Below, piece by piece: positions 19,772 to 20,883 of a DNA stretch of 20,883 bases (positions within the stretch are counted from its first letter, which is position 1; every line of letters begins with the position of its first letter). The position numbers and the translations under genes are program-made. This DNA is from a virus. The notes under the pieces were generated by a model. The model made no database searches. It was not told the origin of the DNA and saw only the letters and a list, made by a program, of their open reading frames with translations. The stretch covers positions 1 to 20,883 of the IMG/VR virus record IMGVR_UViG_3300033142_000789, one strand, 5' to 3'.

Positions 19772-20191
19772 ATGTCACTAGTAACACATAAAGCTGATAG
19801 TATACAGGCTGTTAAAGATCATGTTTTAGTTAAAGGCATGGAATTTAATGAGACTATATCAAGAGGCGGTATTATCATGCCGCTAGATGATGGTAAGTCC
19901 GAAGGGATTAAACCTAGATGGGCTGAGGTAATTTCAGTTGGGCCTAAGCAAAAGGATATCAGCGTAGGCGAGTGGGTACTTGTTGATCACGGACGCTGGA
20001 CACGCGGTATAAAGGTAGTGGTTGGGGATGAAGAAATTGTTCTCCGACGCATTGATGTTAATGATGTCCTGCTAGTTAGCGATGTTAAACAGCTCGACGA
20101 AACACGATCAGTTGCAGTAACAGGTAAGTCAGATCGACATAGAATCGAAGGGTCACTACATAATCATGATGGCGGCAGTTCTCTAGATTAA
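19772..20191 (+). CDS. gp31-like GroES-fold co-chaperonin
   Basis: A 139-aa GroES-fold protein: IQAVKDHVLVKGMEF opens the barrel. A mobile loop at about residues 22-37 (NETISRGGIIMP) has the hydrophobic GGIIMP expected to touch GroEL. KPRWAEVISVGPKQKDISVG and EWVLVDHGRWTRGIKV complete the barrel. It is longer and far more diverged than the Cpn10 at 12503 and matches the T4 gp31/RB49 CocO class, which enlarges the GroEL chamber to fold the major capsid protein. The C-terminal 30 residues (TGKSDRHRIEGSLHNHDGGS) are an extra, polar tail. Position among late genes fits that role. AAGGA precedes the ATG. Confidence 0.82.
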   Translation: MSLVTHKADSIQAVKDHVLVKGMEFNETISRGGIIMPLDDGKSEGIKPRWAEVISVGPKQKDISVGEWVLVDHGRWTRGIKVVVGDEEIVLRRIDVNDVLLVSDVKQLDETRSVAVTGKSDRHRIEGSLHNHDGGSSLD

Positions 20192-20192
20192 G

Positions 20193-20199
20193 ATAAATA
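20193..20199 (+). promoter_or_regulatory. Possible late promoter box (leaderless)
   Basis: GATAAATAG ends 5 nt before the ATG at 20205, and no Shine-Dalgarno is present. T4 geometry places +1 on the A of ATG. Confidence 0.45.
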
Positions 20200-20204
20200 G
20201 CTTT

Positions 20205-20561
20205 ATGAAATCATCAGAATTTATTACAGAAGAAATAGTCGACGAGATCGATGACGGAATAGACTCCGACATGGGCGATGCTGAAAAACGTAGAGTACGG
20301 TTGAGTAAAGAGATCAAAGCAGGCAACGCACCAGTCGTACATAACGTATCCAGTACAACCGACGCAGTTTATACAATGGGCGATGTCGAAGCACTGGGTT
20401 GGATGACTAAAGAGTACCATACTAGTCGTTACGGTGATGAAGAAGAAGATGTTTCGTGGACACGTTACTATCACAAAGAAGCGCCAGGTCCAATCAGAGT
20501 TAAAACAATGGGCGGTGGTGAACCAGCAGTTTGGCAACCAGGCTTCCAAGAAGAATTATAA
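20205..20561 (+). CDS. Putative internal head protein with capsid-targeting signal
   Basis: A 118-aa protein beginning MKSSEFITEEIVDEIDD. In T4, internal proteins start with a capsid-targeting sequence such as MKTYQEFIAE that is cut by the prohead protease gp21 after (L/I)xE. MKSSEFITE fits, with a cut expected after Glu9. The remainder is charged (KRRVRLSKEIKAGNA) and ends with aromatic and Trp residues (EDVSWTRYYHKEAPGPIRVK). If right, it is packed in the head with DNA and could be injected into the host. The gene follows the gp31-like gene by 13 nt and has a late-type box. The signal is short, so chance is possible. Confidence 0.6.
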   Translation: MKSSEFITEEIVDEIDDGIDSDMGDAEKRRVRLSKEIKAGNAPVVHNVSSTTDAVYTMGDVEALGWMTKEYHTSRYGDEEEDVSWTRYYHKEAPGPIRVKTMGGGEPAVWQPGFQEEL

Positions 20562-20570
20562 CCAAATAGT

Positions 20571-20599
20571 TTGACCTCCGAGGTGAATAATTGTATAAT
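20571..20599 (+). promoter_or_regulatory. Strong sigma70-type promoter with a different -35 palindrome
   Basis: TTGACC (20571-20576), 17-nt spacer, TATAAT (20594-20599), a near-perfect promoter. ACCTC-C-GAGGT (20574-20584) is a palindrome overlapping the -35, in the same place as the early-promoter palindromes but of another sequence. The ribosome site CGGAGG follows at 20608-20614, which is also partly complementary to CCTCCG in the spacer. Confidence 0.88.
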
Positions 20600-20620
20600 T
20601 ATCCATCCGGAGGTTTTTTA

Positions 20621-20883
20621 ATGGCTCAACATACAACACGTAACATCGGTGGCAAAGTGGTTAGAGATAATGACACTTACATCGTTCAAGACAATACCGA
20701 ACTTGATAATCTAGTGCTGAGTAGCACACTATTATATCCAAAACATTGCACAACAGGACATAAACACGAAGGCCAGGAAGAGGTTTATATTTTTATCTAT
20801 GGCCGCGGCACTATGGAAGTTGACGATGAGATTTTTGCTGTTTACCCGGGCGACGTAATTACAATTCCAGATGGTGCTTTCCA
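20621..20883 (+). CDS. Cupin-domain protein (3'-truncated by window edge)
   Basis: The first 87 residues of a cupin. Motif 1 is complete: TGHKHEGQEEVYIFIYGRGTM fits GxxxxxHxHxxxxExxxxxxG, with metal ligands H47, H49 and E54 and the closing G61. The metal-binding barrel continues as VYPGDVITIPDGAF, and the final two bases (CA) suit the His of motif 2. The sequence resembles the cupin-type glucose-6-phosphate isomerases and related small cupins that bind iron, zinc or manganese and act on sugars. In a phage it could modify nucleotide sugars for surface glycans, a guess. The frame runs off the window. It has a strong promoter and a GGAGG site. Confidence 0.85.
   Translation, partial: MAQHTTRNIGGKVVRDNDTYIVQDNTELDNLVLSSTLLYPKHCTTGHKHEGQEEVYIFIYGRGTMEVDDEIFAVYPGDVITIPDGAF

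Overview
The window looks like part of the genome of a large, lytic, T4-like tailed phage (a myovirus) of a Gram-negative, probably proteobacterial, host. This rests on several signals: three fibre or baseplate-type structural proteins of a kind seen in T4-like phages, a gp31-like co-chaperonin beside a true GroES, T4-type late promoter boxes (ATAAATA), a protein starting with a T4-like capsid-targeting signal, and dense runs of tiny genes with ATGA and TAATG overlaps. Terminase, portal, major capsid and replisome genes are not in the window, so the T4-like assignment is strong inference, not proof. No tRNA, CRISPR array, integrase or insertion sequence was seen.

Layout. (1) 1-2648: the 3' part of an amidinotransferase gene, a late structural gene with a duplicated helical N-terminus, and an unknown gene. 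(2) 2617-3402, minus strand: a stand-alone EAL-domain c-di-GMP phosphodiesterase, the only minus-strand gene, overlapping its convergent neighbour. (3) 3400-12185: an early/middle accessory region of small genes, including an RMF-like protein, an HNH endonuclease, a run of membrane proteins, a SpoT/MESH1-like HD (p)ppGpp hydrolase, ClpP and a winged-helix protein. It is driven by a family of sigma70-type promoters whose -35 box sits inside a palindrome (AAAAGGT-NN-ACCTTTT). (4) 12208-16563: a small membrane protein, GroES, then three virion fibre or baseplate proteins, two of which share a small C-terminal module. (5) 16573-20561: a MazG-like NTP pyrophosphohydrolase, a degenerate P-loop protein, a short protein carrying a piece of the bacterial DNA polymerase III alpha palm motif, a conserved virion-type protein with a VEAQ repeat, the gp31-like co-chaperonin and a putative internal head protein. 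(6) 20571-20883: a strong promoter and the start of a cupin gene.

How the genes may work together. The phage appears able to lower two host second messengers, c-di-GMP (EAL) and (p)ppGpp (HD). It could also reshape host proteolysis (ClpP) and ribosome hibernation (RMF-like), clean or supply nucleotides (MazG), and fold its own virion proteins with two co-chaperonins. Late genes are marked by ATAAATA boxes. In four cases the box lies only 1-5 nt before the start codon with no Shine-Dalgarno sequence, which suggests leaderless late mRNAs; the EAL gene is one of these. The least explained stretches are the roughly 250-nt gaps at 8802-9052 and 10704-10966. The first holds hairpins, a 10-bp direct repeat and a possible 10-codon ORF. 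The second holds two of four copies of a 20-bp repeat.
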